The notes under the pieces were generated by a model, which made no database searches, was not told the origin of the DNA, and saw only the letters and a program-made list of their open reading frames with translations. Below, one piece after another: positions 35,091 through 46,620 of a stretch of DNA of 64,000 bases (within the stretch, counting starts at the first letter, position 1; each line of letters opens with the position of its first letter). This stretch comes from Bretschneidera sinensis (taxonomy: Eukaryota > Streptophyta > Magnoliopsida > Brassicales > Akaniaceae): NCBI GenBank assembly GCA_023935145.1, contig CM043699.1, positions 72,759,638-72,823,637 of the forward strand, in the 5' to 3' direction. Both the position numbers and the translations under genes were made by a program.

Positions 35091-35429
35091 CCCCTACATT
35101 CTAAATAGATGAAAGGGAATGGCCAAGACGAAGCCCTCGACGAACTCTTAGATAAAGCCCTAGGCAAAGCCTTGAGAGAGTCCTTAGGCAAAGTCCCAGG
35201 ACAAGCTCTAGGCACAGCACCTAGCGAGGTCTTAGGCGAAGTCTGAGAAGAAACGCACAAGATAACAGACGCTGATAAGGTAATAAGGCAGATTAAGCCA
35301 CCATATCCGACACCATCAAAACTATTTTTAGAGGCTTAGCAGCTAACAGGCATTCATTGCAAACAAAAAAGACCTATGCCAGATCGGTCACGTATGTTAG
35401 ATGGCCTAATAAAAAAGCAAGAACCGATC

Positions 35430-35869
35430 AAGTGATCTCTTTCACTGAAGATGACTTGGATAAACAACAAATACCACACAATGACGCTATGGTCGTCACC
35501 TTGTTGATCGAAAATTAAAATTTTGAAAGGATTTTGGTCAACAATGGAAGCTCGATCGACATTTTATACTACGATACCTTCCAAAAAATGAAGTTCAGTG
35601 ACGATCAGCTCAAGCCAGTAGCATTCCCACTCTACAAATTTTTGGGAGAGCCAATACTCCCTGAAGGTAGCATAGTCATAACCATTACCATATGCTTAGC
35701 TCCTAAACAGACCACTATCATGACCAAATTCCTAGTCATCAAACATCTGTCCTCCTATAATGTTGTCCTTGGGAGACCGAGTCAAAACTCCATGAAGGCT
35801 ATCATTTCCACATATCATTTGAAGAAGTTCCCTATCGAGAACGAATTTTGGGAAGTTCGAGAAAACTAG
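35430..35869 (+). pseudogene. pol: aspartic protease (element F)
   Basis: SFTEDDLDKQQIPHNDAMVV leads to VNNGSSIDILYYDTF. The family has V-D-N/T-G-S-S here, so the catalytic Asp has become Asn. Downstream YNVVLGRPSQNSM and STYHLKKFPIENEF are the usual protease end. A stop precedes the active site. Confidence 0.75.
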
Positions 35870-36227
35870 ACGATTTCCCGATCTTGCTACCTTAGTTCCA
35901 TTAAGGGCACAAGAAGGTTGGGGTTTTTCCTCTTGAAATCGAAGATCTAAGAGATGAAATTAAAGCTCTGAGGGGAAAACCCATTGAGGAGTTGGTCATC
36001 ATCCCCCTGAACGAAGAAGAAGGTCACAAAACCATGTAGATTGGGTCCAATTTACTTAAATAACTTCGAATTTCTCAAGCGTCATTCCTTGGAGAAAATC
36101 AAGTCATTTTTACTTAGTCTACCTTAGACATGCTTGAGATTGATCCACTGGTTATCCATTCACAGGCTAAATGTGGATCCCAACCATAAGCAAGTGGTTC
36201 AAAATGAAGAGTTCATTCACCCTTGAG

Positions 36228-37318
36228 CGACAAAAAATGATCGAGGAGGAAACTGACAAACTCCCTAGCTTTGACTTTATCTGGGAGGCCCATTACTTGA
36301 ATTAGGTCACCAACTCAGTCATGGTGAAGAAATCAAACGGGAAATGGAGAATCTATACAAACTTAATTAACCTCAACAAAACATATCTAAAAGATAGTTT
36401 TTCGCTACCGATGATAAACCAGCTGGTTGATGCCACTTTTGGGTATGAATTACTTAGCTTCATGGACGCATATTCAGGGTACAATCAAATCCTCAAGCAT
36501 GAACCAAACCAGTCAAAAATCGCTTTTTTCACTGACTAAGGCCTCTACTGTTACAAGGTCATGCCTTTCGGGCTCAAAAATGCAAGAGCAACTTATCAGA
36601 AATTGGTCAACAAGCTATTCAAGGAACAAATTAGAAGAAACGTGGAAGTTTACATCGATGACATGATCGTTAAGAGCGCCAAATTAAAAGACCATATATC
36701 CGACCTTTAATAAGCCTTCAGAATACTTAGGCATTATTAAATAAAGCTTAACCCAGGGAAGTGCATCTTTGGAGTCACATTAAGCAAGTTCGTTGGGTTC
36801 ATGGTCACCCAGCACGGAATAGAGGCCAATCCAGATCATATCAGAGTAATCGTGGACATGATCCCTTATCGAAACCTGAAAGAAATCCAACAACTAACAA
36901 GGCACATCACTGCCGTTAGCCACTTCATGTCCAAATTCGTCGAAAAATGTTTGGCTTTCTTTAAGGTGCTAAAGAAAGCTAAGGATTTTCCATGGACTGA
37001 AGAATGTCATACAACTTTCAAAGAACTGAAAGACTTCTTTAGCTCAAGCTCAAAACAAACTCACCACCTACCAGTTAGAGAGTTGCTCAATATTACAAAT
37101 CCTAAGCTAGGGACAGGGCATTCAGACTCAATGACTTAGCACTCAGGAAGAAAGAGGTCTCTCGTCCATGAGAAATAGGAAAACTCATCCTAGATTGGGA
37201 AGCCCCTTACCTCATTCGAAGAGTATGCCAAGTCTGCACATTCGAACTTGAAGATCTTAACAGAATTCCATTACATCAGACTTGGAATGCTAAAAACATC
37301 TACAAATTCTATCAGTAA
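36228..37318 (+). pseudogene. pol: reverse transcriptase joined to integrase tail (element F)
   Basis: RT motifs: VKKSNGKWRIYTNLINLNK, LLSFMDAYSGYNQI, LYCYKVMPFGLKNARATYQ and the catalytic VEVYIDDMIVKS (about 36645-36680). Then MVTQHGIEANPD and KCLAFFKVLKKAKDFPWTEE of the connection. A deletion near 37060 joins this to the integrase C-terminus (WEAPYLIRRVCQVCTFELED, WNAKNIYKFYQ, ending near 37318). RNase H and the integrase core are missing. Stops such as TAA at 36538 add to the damage. Confidence 0.8.
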
Positions 37319-37494
37319 TACCTTTTATTTATAGATATTTACTTATTTTGTAACTTTAACATTTTTTATCAATAAAACGGTTGTTTTTGAGTTATCTATA
37401 AAAGTGCATAAGAAAGTTGCCAACCTATGGTGCAATAAAAACTAGTCAGCCTTTGACGCGCCTTAATCCTAGGTTTATCTAGGAATGACAAGAG

Positions 37495-37740
37495 CTATCA
37501 TCACAATCAAAAGTTTGAGGATAACACCTCAAGTGTTCACAATCCTCGGTCATCTCTCATGTAAAAGTCCAAGGATAACACCCCAAGTGTTCATCATCCT
37601 TGGCCATCACTCATGCAAAAGTCCAAGGATAACACCTCGAGTGTTCACCATCCTCGGTTGTCTCTCATGCAAAAGTTCGAGGATGACATCTAAGTATTTA
37701 CCATCCTCGGTCATCTTCTATGAAAAATCTAAAGGCCACC
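37495..37740. repeat. 54-bp tandem repeat after pol of F
   Basis: About four units of AAAAGTCCAAGGATAACACC followed by CAAGTGTTCA and ATCCTCGG, period 54 bp. Because 54 is a multiple of three, an open frame runs through it, but it shows only the repeat. Confidence 0.85.
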
Positions 37741-37919
37741 TAAAATGTTTCCTACTCCCTACCATTCATCATGTAAGAAAGTAAGGCAAGGAAAAAGAAA
37801 GATACAAACACAATTACTTAGACAAAATAAAAAATAAAAATAAAAAACCATTTCCATTAATAAAATAGTTGAATACATAAGGAAAGAACTAGCCATACAC
37901 AAATTATAAAAGAAAAAGA

Positions 37920-39753
37920 TAAAACACTCAAACTCTTCGTCATTGCCCATATGCTGAGTCTTGACTTCTTCATTGGTCTCAAGCTTTAGAGTGTCTCCAG
38001 TAAGGGTACTCTCATCCTTTGAAATCTCGACTTGAGTGAGATCAAGGTTGGGGTAGGCCTTGGCCACCTTGCTCTTGGCAACCTCGAAGCCAGTGAGGTA
38101 GTAACCCCCGGTCTCTTCAGTAAGCACTTCTCAAACTTAAAAGAAACCTTGTACTTATGAAGGGCACCAACTCAAGCAGCCTTGAGCTTAGCCTTTATCG
38201 CATCAGAAGCCTGGTACTCCATCACTGCCTTATCCCGGGCTTCCTTGAGCGTGACCCTTAAGTCTTCAATTGTCTCCTTAGAGCATGTCAGGTAAGCATT
38301 CAGGACAGTCAACTTATTATATTTGGTCATGAAAGCGACCTCAAGTTGAGCAACCAAGGCAGTGCATTCCTCAAGCTGCTTGCTGACATCAGCAAAGCAC
38401 TGTATCATCACCCTTACACTAACATTGGCTTGAGGAAAGAAATGGAAAACTTAGTCAGAATACTTACAAAAAAGGTTGGAAGAAATCAAAGAAAAGAAAT
38501 ATACCTTCCAGATCATCTCCTCGATTATATAGGCCAGACTCTCTAGAGCCTCAACAACCAGCTCCACCTTATCCCTGGGTGAGATTCCTTTCACTAAATG
38601 CTACAGAATCCTTAACTTTCACTAACTAGTTGAGGTTGAATGGACTATTTATCGAGGGCTCAACCAAAGGGGACCCGATCCCCAAGATAGTTGAGTTGGA
38701 AGGAGGAGGAGAAACCTCGTCCAAAACCCTAATAGAAAGGTCCCTAGCCAAATGAGGACTGGCACCACTAGACCTAAGAGTATCTGGAGTCCCACGCCTC
38801 CTCTACTCAGTGCTTTGATCTCCACCAGTCTTGACAACTCTCTTCTCCTTCTTAGTCACCTTAAAAACTCTAGTTAAACTATGAGGTATAGTTACGAAAC
38901 ATAGGTGTAAGCATTAGACCATTAACAAAAGCAAAACTAAGTGCATTGAATAAAAATGAACAAGTCAATAGCATCACGAGGGCAGAGCCCAAAACGGGCC
39001 AAGTTATCATTATGATCTAACACTGAAGCAAAAATGGATCCACCTAGCACGTCTTTCATGGATTTATCCTCCTCAACACTAAGAGTTGGATGCCTAATCT
39101 TCTTCAGGTGGGATAAGTCCCACACTTAGGTGATCTCAAAGTCTTTTTCACTTTGAATGAAGAAGAACATATTCTTCAATTTCTTAAAGAAAATGGGTAC
39201 TTCATCACAAAATTTTTCACCCTCTAGCTAAAATAGTCCCAACCATCATCCTTATGGCGATTGGCAGAGAACAGGTTCTTGAAGAGGTCTAAGGTGATCA
39301 TCCCTCATATTTTGTTACAGATATAGATAAACCTTACTAAAAGATGAACAAAATTTGGAACGAGTTGTGCTAGCATTATTTGGTAATAATTGAGCACTAA
39401 GAGAATAAACATATAAGAAAAAATCTAAGGCATGCCATAAAGAAGTCTAAATATACACACACCTCATAAAAAAGGTCCTCATGAGGCTTATCACAAGCAC
39501 TCTTCCCGATCTCAGGCTCTCTAAGGGAGTACTCAATAAGGATCCTATACATTTCCCTAATCTCTTCTAAGAGACCACTCTTCATTTTGTTTGGCTCATG
39601 CTCGGCCTAATACACTATATCCCTAGAATCATCAGCCATTATATCCTGAAGATCATTTAATGTACGGCTTGGCCTAGCCTTAGCCTGAAAAAAGAGTTGG
39701 ATAGCCTCATCCCCGGATACCTCTTTACCTATGCTAAGGTGAGGGGAAAACAT
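37920..39753 (-). pseudogene. antisense ORF of Tat element F (gypsy-type transposon domain)
   Basis: Runs opposite to gag-pol between integrase tail and 3' LTR. Begins at ATG 39753 (MFSPHLSIGKEVSGDEAIQL), preceded by a (CT)n tract and TTATAAA. Segments: KSGLLEEIREMYRILIEYSL; LFSANRHKDDGWDYF and WDLSHLKKIRHPTLS (about 39290-38940), resembling the domain annotated as putative gypsy-type transposon; a coiled coil (QLEECTALVAQLEV, 38411-38172); and GYYLTGFEVAKSKVAKAYPN with an acidic end. Gaps may be introns or decay. Function unknown. Confidence 0.6.
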
Positions 39754-39760
39754 TTTATAA

Positions 39761-39778
39761 GAGAGAGAGAGAGAGAGA
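39761..39778. repeat. (GA)9 microsatellite
   Basis: Perfect GA run immediately upstream (minus strand) of the antisense ORF start. Confidence 0.9.
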
Positions 39779-40279
39779 ATAAATGACTCATTGAAAAGTT
39801 GTAAAACCGAGGAAGAAGACGAGAAAATAGTCGAAGTCTAAAAACTCGAAAAGCCCGAGGGCTCTAAAAGAAGATTTTTTTGAAGAAGTTTTAAGATTTC
39901 TATACCCTTCCACCAAAATCCCAAAAAATTGTATAGATCATTGGATGGCTTAGATCAACTAAAATCAAAATTCCAAATCGCAACCTTTTAGAAACCATGG
40001 AATGGCAAATGGTTAAAAGGGAAAACAAGCAGACACCTAGACTTCTCATCTCCCCACAATAGAACACTTTATAGACCAATCTGAGGGTAGGAGGCCCACC
40101 ATCCTATTTATTGGGCCAACCTATGGCTAATAGAGGCCGACTACTCCTATAGTTGACCGATCCATGATAAGAAAAGCCCATTGCTACTATAGTTGGCCTG
40201 CCTGTAGCCAGAAGAACGTATTACTTTAAAAGTTTAACAAGAAATGCCAAGTATAAGCCCTCGACGGTTTCTTCCAAAA

Positions 40280-40855
40280 AGTCTGAAGAGATCTTTCACA
40301 ACAAAACTCTGAAGAGATAACCTCGAGCTCTTCACCTCCTCGACCATTTTTTTTAAAACAAAGTATGAGGAGAGAGCCCTAAGCTCTTCACCTCATCAGT
40401 CATTTTTTCAACAAAGTCTGGGGAGAGAGCCCTAAGCTCTTCCCCTCCTCGACCATTTTTTCAATAAAGCCCGAGGAGAGAGCTCCAAACTCTTCACATC
40501 CTTGGCCATTTTTTCATGAAAAACCGAGAAGAGAGCCTTGAGCTCTTCACCTCCTCAGTCATTTTTTCTACAAAGTTCGAAGAGATAGCCCTAAGCTCTT
40601 CACCTCCTTGGCCATTTTTTTAGCAAATTTTGAGGTGAGAGCCCTGGGTTCTTCACCTCCTTAGCCATTTTTCAGCGAAGTCTGAGTAGAGAGCCCCAAG
40701 CTCTTCACTTCATCAACCATTTTTTCATGAAAGACTAATAAGAAAGCCCCACACTCTTCACCTACTTGGCCATTTTTTCAATTATGTCTGAGTAGATGGT
40801 CCCGAGCTCCTCCGACGAGAGAGCCCCAAGTTCTTCACCTCCTCGAACATTTTCT
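40280..40855. repeat. 53-bp tandem repeat before the PPT of F
   Basis: About 10-11 imperfect units containing GAGAGAGCCCTAAGCTCTTC, CACCTCCTCG and CCATTTTTTC. Arrays at this site are known in Tat-lineage elements. Confidence 0.85.
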
Positions 40856-40950
40856 CAGAAAAAATATTAAAAATTTACCCTCCAAATAAGCGTACAAATG
40901 AAACTACTTTCTCAAATGAACAAAGTTCACTTAAGAAAGTGGGGGGCATA

Positions 40951-41420
40951 TGATGTAGGGTAAAATTCCCTAACCAATAAAAGGATGACATATGGCACCT
41001 TGTAAGGCCAATAAAGTAATTTCGTAAACAAAATAAAGCAACTTGTCAGATAGTTACACATGGAAAAGGGTAAAACAGTAATCTCACATCAAACCCTAGT
41101 TTTATCAGAATACTTCATCCTATGAGAGTCTTAATCCTACTATGGCACTTAGCATTAATAACTTTCCTAATTGAATTTTGCTCCAAGACTCTATATAAAG
41201 AAGATTCTCATTATCACAAGTACACACAATTCATTGAAAAATCTTCCAACTATCTTGCTCCTTATTTTTCTAGTCTTCAATTTATTGACCTATGTATTGG
41301 AGAGTCCCTCAGAGCCACAACCCCTTCGGTTCTCCAGTGACTCCTTAGAATTTATTCTGTCTCTGTGTGCGGTACCCCATTGTGGCTGTTTATTCACTTG
41401 ATAAATTTTTCGCATCAACA
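40951..41420 (+). repeat. 3' LTR of F (470 bp)
   Basis: The PPT AAAGTGGGGGGCATA ends just before TGATGTAGGG; the LTR ends CGCATCAACA. TATATAAAG near 41202. The G-box word of the 5' LTR is changed to ACATATGGC here. Confidence 0.85.
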
Positions 41421-42289
41421 CTTCTTCTATATGAGCACAAGCCCAAAGAAGTTTATCAGAATCTATGTCTTGATCAAACAATTGTGAATTCCTACATATA
41501 TCTTAGGAAGGATGCGTTTACTTTAGTAATGAAATGATGAGGGGGTAAAGAATTTATGTTAACCTAGCTAAGGAAAGTCTCATATGCATAAACATAAATC
41601 ATTTCTAAAACAACAGAGTTGATAGTTCAAGTATTCACATTTTTATTATGAAATGGAGAACAAAAAAGAAGTAGTACTTTATATTATAAAGGTGATAGCT
41701 TTCCTTGTATAAATGTCCCTCTTCTAGAAGTAGAAGAAGTTCCATTGAAATGAGAAAGTTGAAGATGTAAAATTAACTTGATATTTGAAGTTATGGCATG
41801 ATTCATGAGCTTGTAAAATATAGTGTGGTTAGGGCTGCAAGCCTGTAAAGTTGCATAACAACAAAATAAAGTTGATATGCAAAGAGGAAATTTTTTAACG
41901 ATAGATCAATCTAGTGAAAATGTGGGACAGATGTAATTGATTGGTTAACAAAATTTAATAAATTATTATTAAAATTACTTTAATATATATTTGGTTTAAA
42001 AGACGTCATAAACAAGATCTACACAATATTTTCTCATTCACAAGGCCGTGTGCATCAAATTTATCCTTCATTTGGTCATTCGAGCATTTTAGCACAAGAA
42101 AGAAAAATGCATTAATTATGCATAGGCCAGTTATTTAATGGATTAGACTACTAATAGTGGATGAATCAAGCTAGTTTTCAATAATTGAAGGAAATTTCGA
42201 TGTCAATACTATAAATGAATGCAATATATGTAAATTTTAAAGGTTATTATCATCAAACATTGAGTTTTGTCATGTGTTTCAATGCCCCC
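41421..42289. other. noncoding DNA right of F
   Basis: AT-rich with short shadow ORFs only. It may continue the copia LTR interrupted by F. Nothing further recognised. Confidence 0.4.
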
Positions 42290-42420
42290 TTACATTTAAA
42301 TTTGATTAATTCATATCCCGCATTTTGGAGTGATGTCCAATACACTATTCTGATGTAATTTTTGACCAAATTATCCCTAGCACACACATGCCATGCACAC
42401 GTGCATGTTACTTGCTAATG
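42290..42420. repeat. dispersed repeat, inverted partner of 46860-46985
   Basis: GATGTCCAATACACTATTCT, TGATGTAATTTTTGACC and CACGTGCATGTTACTTG recur in reverse orientation at 46860-46985. Confidence 0.65.
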
Positions 42421-42599
42421 AAAATACATTTTTATCCCTATTTAATTGGAGCTTACACCACTTATCACTGAGGGACTAACTTTTCCTCGGTGATAAGTGG
42501 TTTAGGGCTTAGGGAACACACACACTGCATGTGCGCACACTATATGTGCACAAAGCATGCACACTGTTTGGGTTAAACAGAATCCATTTTTTTCTAAAC

Positions 42600-42850
42600 C
42601 TAAAAAAAAATATTTAAAACTCGTATTTTAAACCTTAACCCTAACCCTCAACCCTAAACCCTAAACATAAATCCTAATTAACCTATACATAAACCCTAAT
42701 TAACCAAAACCATATACCCAAATTAACCTAAACGCTACCCTAAATGCTAATGAATCTAAACTCTAACCGTAAACCGTAATTAACCTAAACTCTAAACCCT
42801 AAAAACTAAACCTTAATGAATCTAAACCTTGACCCTAATTACTTAATGTA
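42600..42850. repeat. degenerate interstitial telomere-like repeats
   Basis: Many CCCTAAA/CCCTAA words (ACCCTAACCCTCAACCCTAA) mixed with CTAATTAACC. This is the plant telomere motif in decayed form, without a long perfect array. Confidence 0.75.
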
Positions 42851-43079
42851 GATGAGAATCAAGAAAATTTGAATTTTAATATATTAAAAAAATAAGAAGA
42901 TAAATATTTATCATGGTTTGCAAAATAATCGATTTCAAATCGATGTAATGGCCCATTAATTAAAGACCATTGAAATTTAAGCTAGAATCGATTAGTGTTT
43001 GGTTGATTAACATGTTCAAACCATTGGAATGAAATCATATTAACTAAAATGTGTTTGAGGATAAAATGTATATAAAATT

Positions 43080-43385
43080 AATCATATTAATTATTATATT
43101 AATTTATTTATATTAAGAATATTATTTTATATATTATATATTATTTATTTTTACTTATTAATTTATAATTTATAATTTTATTATATAATTATCTTATATT
43201 AGTTAATTATATTAGAAATATTGTTTATATATTATATGTGTACTATAATAATATTATATTACTTAACTATATTATATTAACTAGCTATTTAATTATATTA
43301 TTTTCAAATATTTAGTATTATATAAATATTTAATTAAATATTTATTTTTATTTGTATTAATTATTAGTCATATTTACTATATTTT
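43080..43385. other. AT-rich spacer
   Basis: More than 85 percent A/T by eye, with ATTATATTA repeats; no gene. Confidence 0.7.
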
Positions 43386-43388
43386 ATA

Positions 43389-43560
43389 CTCCCTTCGTCC
43401 CATATATATTGGAAAGTATTCCATTTTTGGATGTCCTGTATTGTTAGTCCATTTTGAAAAGTCAAAATTCAAATTTAGTTAAATTTCCTAAATTACCCTT
43501 AAATTTATGTTTTTAGACAACTCTACCATTAAATCTAGGTATTAAATAAGGGTATTTCTA
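43389..43560. mobile_element. Stowaway/mariner-like terminal fragment
   Basis: TA followed by CTCCCTTCGTCCCATA is the hallmark end of plant Tc1/mariner elements. The opposite end (GGGACGGAGGGAG) is not seen nearby, so only one end survives. Confidence 0.55.
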
Positions 43561-43710
43561 TCAAGTATGTTATAATTTAATGAGTTATAGTATTAATTAT
43601 TATTTTCATTGAGGGATTTTTTCCATTGGTGATAATATTTTTTCTATAAAAAGTATTTTCATATTTCTGAGGATTTTAGAAAAAAAAAATAACAATGAAG
43701 GGATAGTTAT

Positions 43711-43845
43711 CACTACGGGAATATTCCCTTAATGATAATGTTGTCCATCAGTGATAATCTGTGGTTGAAAATTTTTATCATCAAGGGACACATGTCTTTC
43801 GGTGATAAGCTGTCGTTGTCGCTGATGCTAGTTTTTCTTGTAGTG
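43711..43845. mobile_element. short CACTA-like element
   Basis: Left end CACTACGGGAA and right end TTTTCTTGTAGTG (inverted CACTACAAGAAAA), 135 bp apart. GTGATAA subterminal words are in both orientations. A 3-bp TSD is not convincing. Related GGTGATAAG words occur at 42460-42505. Confidence 0.55.
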
Positions 43846-43880
43846 TTTTAATTTCCCCCCAAATAATAAAACATTAAAGG

Positions 43881-44321
43881 TGTTAGGATTTTGGCACAAT
43901 TCCCCACGAGGACTTCTAATTGATTTACGAAAAGTAGTTTCCTATTTTATAGTTGCTTATTCTAGTAGAAGTAGTACTAGTAGTTTATTATGTTGTTGTT
44001 CTTTTCCTAATAGCATTAAGAAGATATCTTCTATATAAAAGGGGACCTTAGAGAAGGTTTGAGACACACTCATAATTTCAATATTATAAGTAGAGCTAGG
44101 TGGAGAGTTTTGGGTGTATTGAGGATTTTGGATTGTGATGATGATAATTTTGTTTTTCCTAAAGTTGTTGTTAAGGATTAATAAAATTGTGAGTTTGTTG
44201 GTGGCATAGGCAAAGATGTTGCCGAACCATATTAAATTGTTGTTCTTGATATTTGTTTGTTTATTTCCCTATTTATTGTTATAAGTTTGAGTAAGTGGAT
44301 TTTAAGGGTGAAATCTCAACA
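43881..44321 (+). repeat. 5' LTR of copia element
   Basis: TGTTAGGATTTTGG to AAATCTCAACA, with TATATAAAAGG near 44033. Confidence 0.92.
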
Positions 44322-44323
44322 AG

Positions 44324-44335
44324 TGGTATCAGAGC
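44324..44335 (+). other. primer-binding site, initiator tRNA-Met type
   Basis: TGGTATCAGAGC, the standard plant copia site, two bases after the LTR. Confidence 0.95.
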
Positions 44336-44389
44336 CTGGTCATTTATTTGAAGAAGTTGTCTGCAGTTATTTGATGCGTCTGCACCACC

Positions 44390-45382
44390 ATGTCGACATG
44401 TATACCTAAATTTGAGATTCATTTATTTAATGGAAGCAATAATTTTACTCTGTGGTAGAGTACAGTTCAAGATCTTTTAGTACAACAAGGTCTTGATTAG
44501 GCTTTAGAGGATGAAAAGCCAGAAAAGGTGATTGATACAAAGTGACAATCGATTCAGAGGATGGTTGTGAGCAATATCAGGTTAGCTATTGCTCCTGATA
44601 TCAAGTATACTGTGTTGAAAGAAACTACACCCAAGGGTTTGTGGGATAAGCTCGAGAGCATCTATGCGTCAAAGTCTTTGACAAACAGATTGTGTCTCAA
44701 GATGGACCTCTATTCTCTAAAGATTGAAGAAGGTACAAGTATTCATGATTACTTGAATGAATTTAACAAGTTAGTGTCTCAATTGTTGAATGTAGAAGAA
44801 AAATTGAAGGATGAGGAGAAGGCTTTGCTATTGTTATCATATTTACCAAAATCTTACAAACCATTGGTGCAAACATTGTTGGTGGGTAAGTCTACATTGA
44901 GCTTAGATGATGTGATTGCGCTCTTGCGTGAGAACGAAATATTGATGGGAAATGAGAGCTTGTCTAGTGATAGTCAAGCGCTTGCCTTGGAGAGATCTAA
45001 TCAAGGGAGGAGCCAATGGAGAGCGAACAATGACTCAATGTGGAGATCCAAATCTAGGCCTAGAGATGCCAATGACAAAGAGCGCTTCTATTGTGGAGAG
45101 ATAGGACACATACAATATTATTGTAAGACTATGAAGGATGATTTAAAAGAATTGAGAAGGATAAGTGAGAAGAAGAGTCGTGATGGTAAAAGTAGTGAAA
45201 GTGCTAATATCACTAAGGGAAATGATGAAGAGGTACTAACTATTGAGCATATTGAAGAAAAAGTTGATGAGAATAATATGGTGCTACTTGATTCAGCTTC
45301 CTCCATTCACGTATTCAATAAGAAGAAGTACTTTGATTGTATGAAGGAACCTACCCGTGTCAAAGTTACTACCACCATGTGA
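44390..45382 (+). pseudogene. gag: copia gag and protease
   Basis: Frame from ATG 44390 with three early stops (TAG ~44456, TAG ~44495, TGA ~44543), then 273 codons open. Gag parts: LWDKLESIYASKSLTNR, LYSLKIEEGTSIHDYLNEF, LLLSYLPKSYKPL, LSLDDVIALLRENE. The zinc knuckle reads RFYCGEIGHIQYYC; the first Cys is replaced by Arg. The protease active site is VLLDSASSIHVFNKKKYFD. The frame ends right after it, at VKVTTTM. Confidence 0.88.
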
Positions 45383-45440
45383 AAAATATAAAGCAATTAA
45401 TGGTGAAGGAAGCTTAAGGTTGAAGCTCTAGGATGGAAGG

Positions 45441-45731
45441 GTGAAGACACTTGAGAAGCTAAAGTCTGCATCTTCTCTCACTACAAATATCATCTCTTTG
45501 GGGGAGCTTGAGAAGATGGGATATACATGGATTGCGGACTATAGAGAGCTGCAAGTTCTTAATATATCAAATGTAGTGTTGAAGGCTACTATGAAAAAAA
45601 AGGGCTTGAATGTGCTGGATGGGAAGATTTTGCTTGAAAAATTAGCTGGAAGAGATATGGAAGAACCAAAATCAAGGACTGCACCAATCAAGAAGAAAGT
45701 TAGATTTGTTGATGAGGTATGGAGAATTTGA
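45441..45731 (+). pseudogene. pol: copia pre-integrase fragment
   Basis: A frame offset from the protease by +1 reads SLTTNIISLGELEKMGYTWI and VLDGKILLEKLAGRDMEEPK, ending KKKVRFVDEVWRI. This is the part between protease and integrase in copia polyproteins. It runs almost to the 3' LTR; the sequence before the LTR (AATGTAGAGAT) is a poor PPT. Confidence 0.75.
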
Positions 45732-45746
45732 GCCAATGTAGAGATT

Positions 45747-46197
45747 TGTTAGGATTTTGGCTCAATTCTCCACAAGAAATACTTCTAATTGATTTGGGAA
45801 AAACGGTTTCCATTTTTATAGTTACTTATTTTATTAGAAGTAGTAGTAGTAGTTTATTATGTTGTTATTCTTTTCCTAATAATATTAGAAAAATATCCTC
45901 TATATAAAGGGGGCCTTAGAGAAAGTTTGAGACACGCTCATAATTCCAATATTATAACTAGAGCTAGGTGGAGAGCTTTGGGTGTATAGAAGATTTTGGG
46001 TTGTGAAGTTGTGAGAGTAATAATTTTGTTTTTCCTAAAGTTGTTGTTAAGGATTAATAAAATTGTGAATTTGTTGGTGGCATAAGCAAGGAGATTGTCG
46101 AACCACATTAAATTGTTGTACTTGATATTTGTTTGTTTATTTTCCTATTTATTATTATAAGTTTGAGTAGTTCGATTTTAAAAGTAAAATCCCAACA
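45747..46197 (+). repeat. 3' LTR of copia element
   Basis: TGTTAGGATTTTGG to AAATCCCAACA; similar throughout to the 5' LTR. Confidence 0.92.
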
Positions 46198-46269
46198 AAA
46201 GGCATTACCCAATAGGTTTCAAAAACTACACTAGTTAAGAGCCTTAGATTTACAAGAGAATGAGTTATG

Positions 46270-46620
46270 GGGAGTTTGTTGATTTGAGTTACAGTCAGTT
46301 CTATGGGATTAATTACTTGGTTTAGAATGTTTCCAGCATTGCCAACATTGTTCAATGACTATCATATGAATTTGATTCATAATGAAATTGATAGTGGATT
46401 TTTCCAAGGGAGATCTAATTGGATTGTTTGAGAACTTGGAGACTTATAGTCTCTTAAATTTGGGAAATAATTGGAATAATGAGCAATAACCTTTGTTTAG
46501 GTCATTCCCCAATTTGTGGGTTTTGAGACTTGAAAATAGTTAGCTGTATGTGTCGGTGCCAGAGGAGTTGTGGAGAGTTCACTTCTTAGAATCTAGAACT
46601 GAGAGACAGAGATATAGAGG
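46270..46620 (+). pseudogene. leucine-rich-repeat protein gene fragment
   Basis: Broken frames read FVDLSYSQFYGI, then LETYSLLNLGNNW, FPNLWVLRLENS and YVSVPEELW. The spacing of Leu and Asn and the SVPEELW phrase fit plant receptor-like LRR proteins. There are several stops and no flanking exon. It may be the host target interrupted by the copia element or an older capture. Specific gene not identified. Confidence 0.45.

Larger units (their letters stand above)
28204..41420 (+). mobile_element. Tat-like Ty3/gypsy element F (interrupted by G)
   Basis: 5' LTR in two parts (28204-28543, 33798-33927), primer-site region GACGTCGTCCGTGGGAA, decayed gag, protease, RT, integrase tail, 54-bp tandem repeats, antisense ORF remains, 53-bp tandem repeats, PPT and 3' LTR (40951-41420). 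Flanks are CTTCC and CTTCT, a TSD with one change. RNase H and most of integrase are deleted at about 37060. Coding parts carry many stops. Confidence 0.85.
43881..46197 (+). mobile_element. short nonautonomous Ty1/copia element, TSD AAAGG
   Basis: 2317 bp with 441- and 451-bp LTRs, an initiator-Met primer site, gag, protease and the start of the pre-integrase region. Integrase, RT and RNase H are absent. Perfect AAAGG flanks (43876-43880, 46198-46202). Matching LTRs and TSD show the short form itself was inserted as a unit. Confidence 0.93.

Noticed and set aside
37485..37784. 99-codon frame in F
   Set aside because: Follows from the 54-bp repeat being divisible by three; no family resemblance.
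40280..40855. Regular repeats that could suggest a CRISPR array
   Set aside because: No unique spacers; units are imperfect tandem copies in a retrotransposon 3' region of a plant genome.
42600..42850. True telomere end
   Set aside because: Repeats are degenerate, short and internal, with transposons on both sides.
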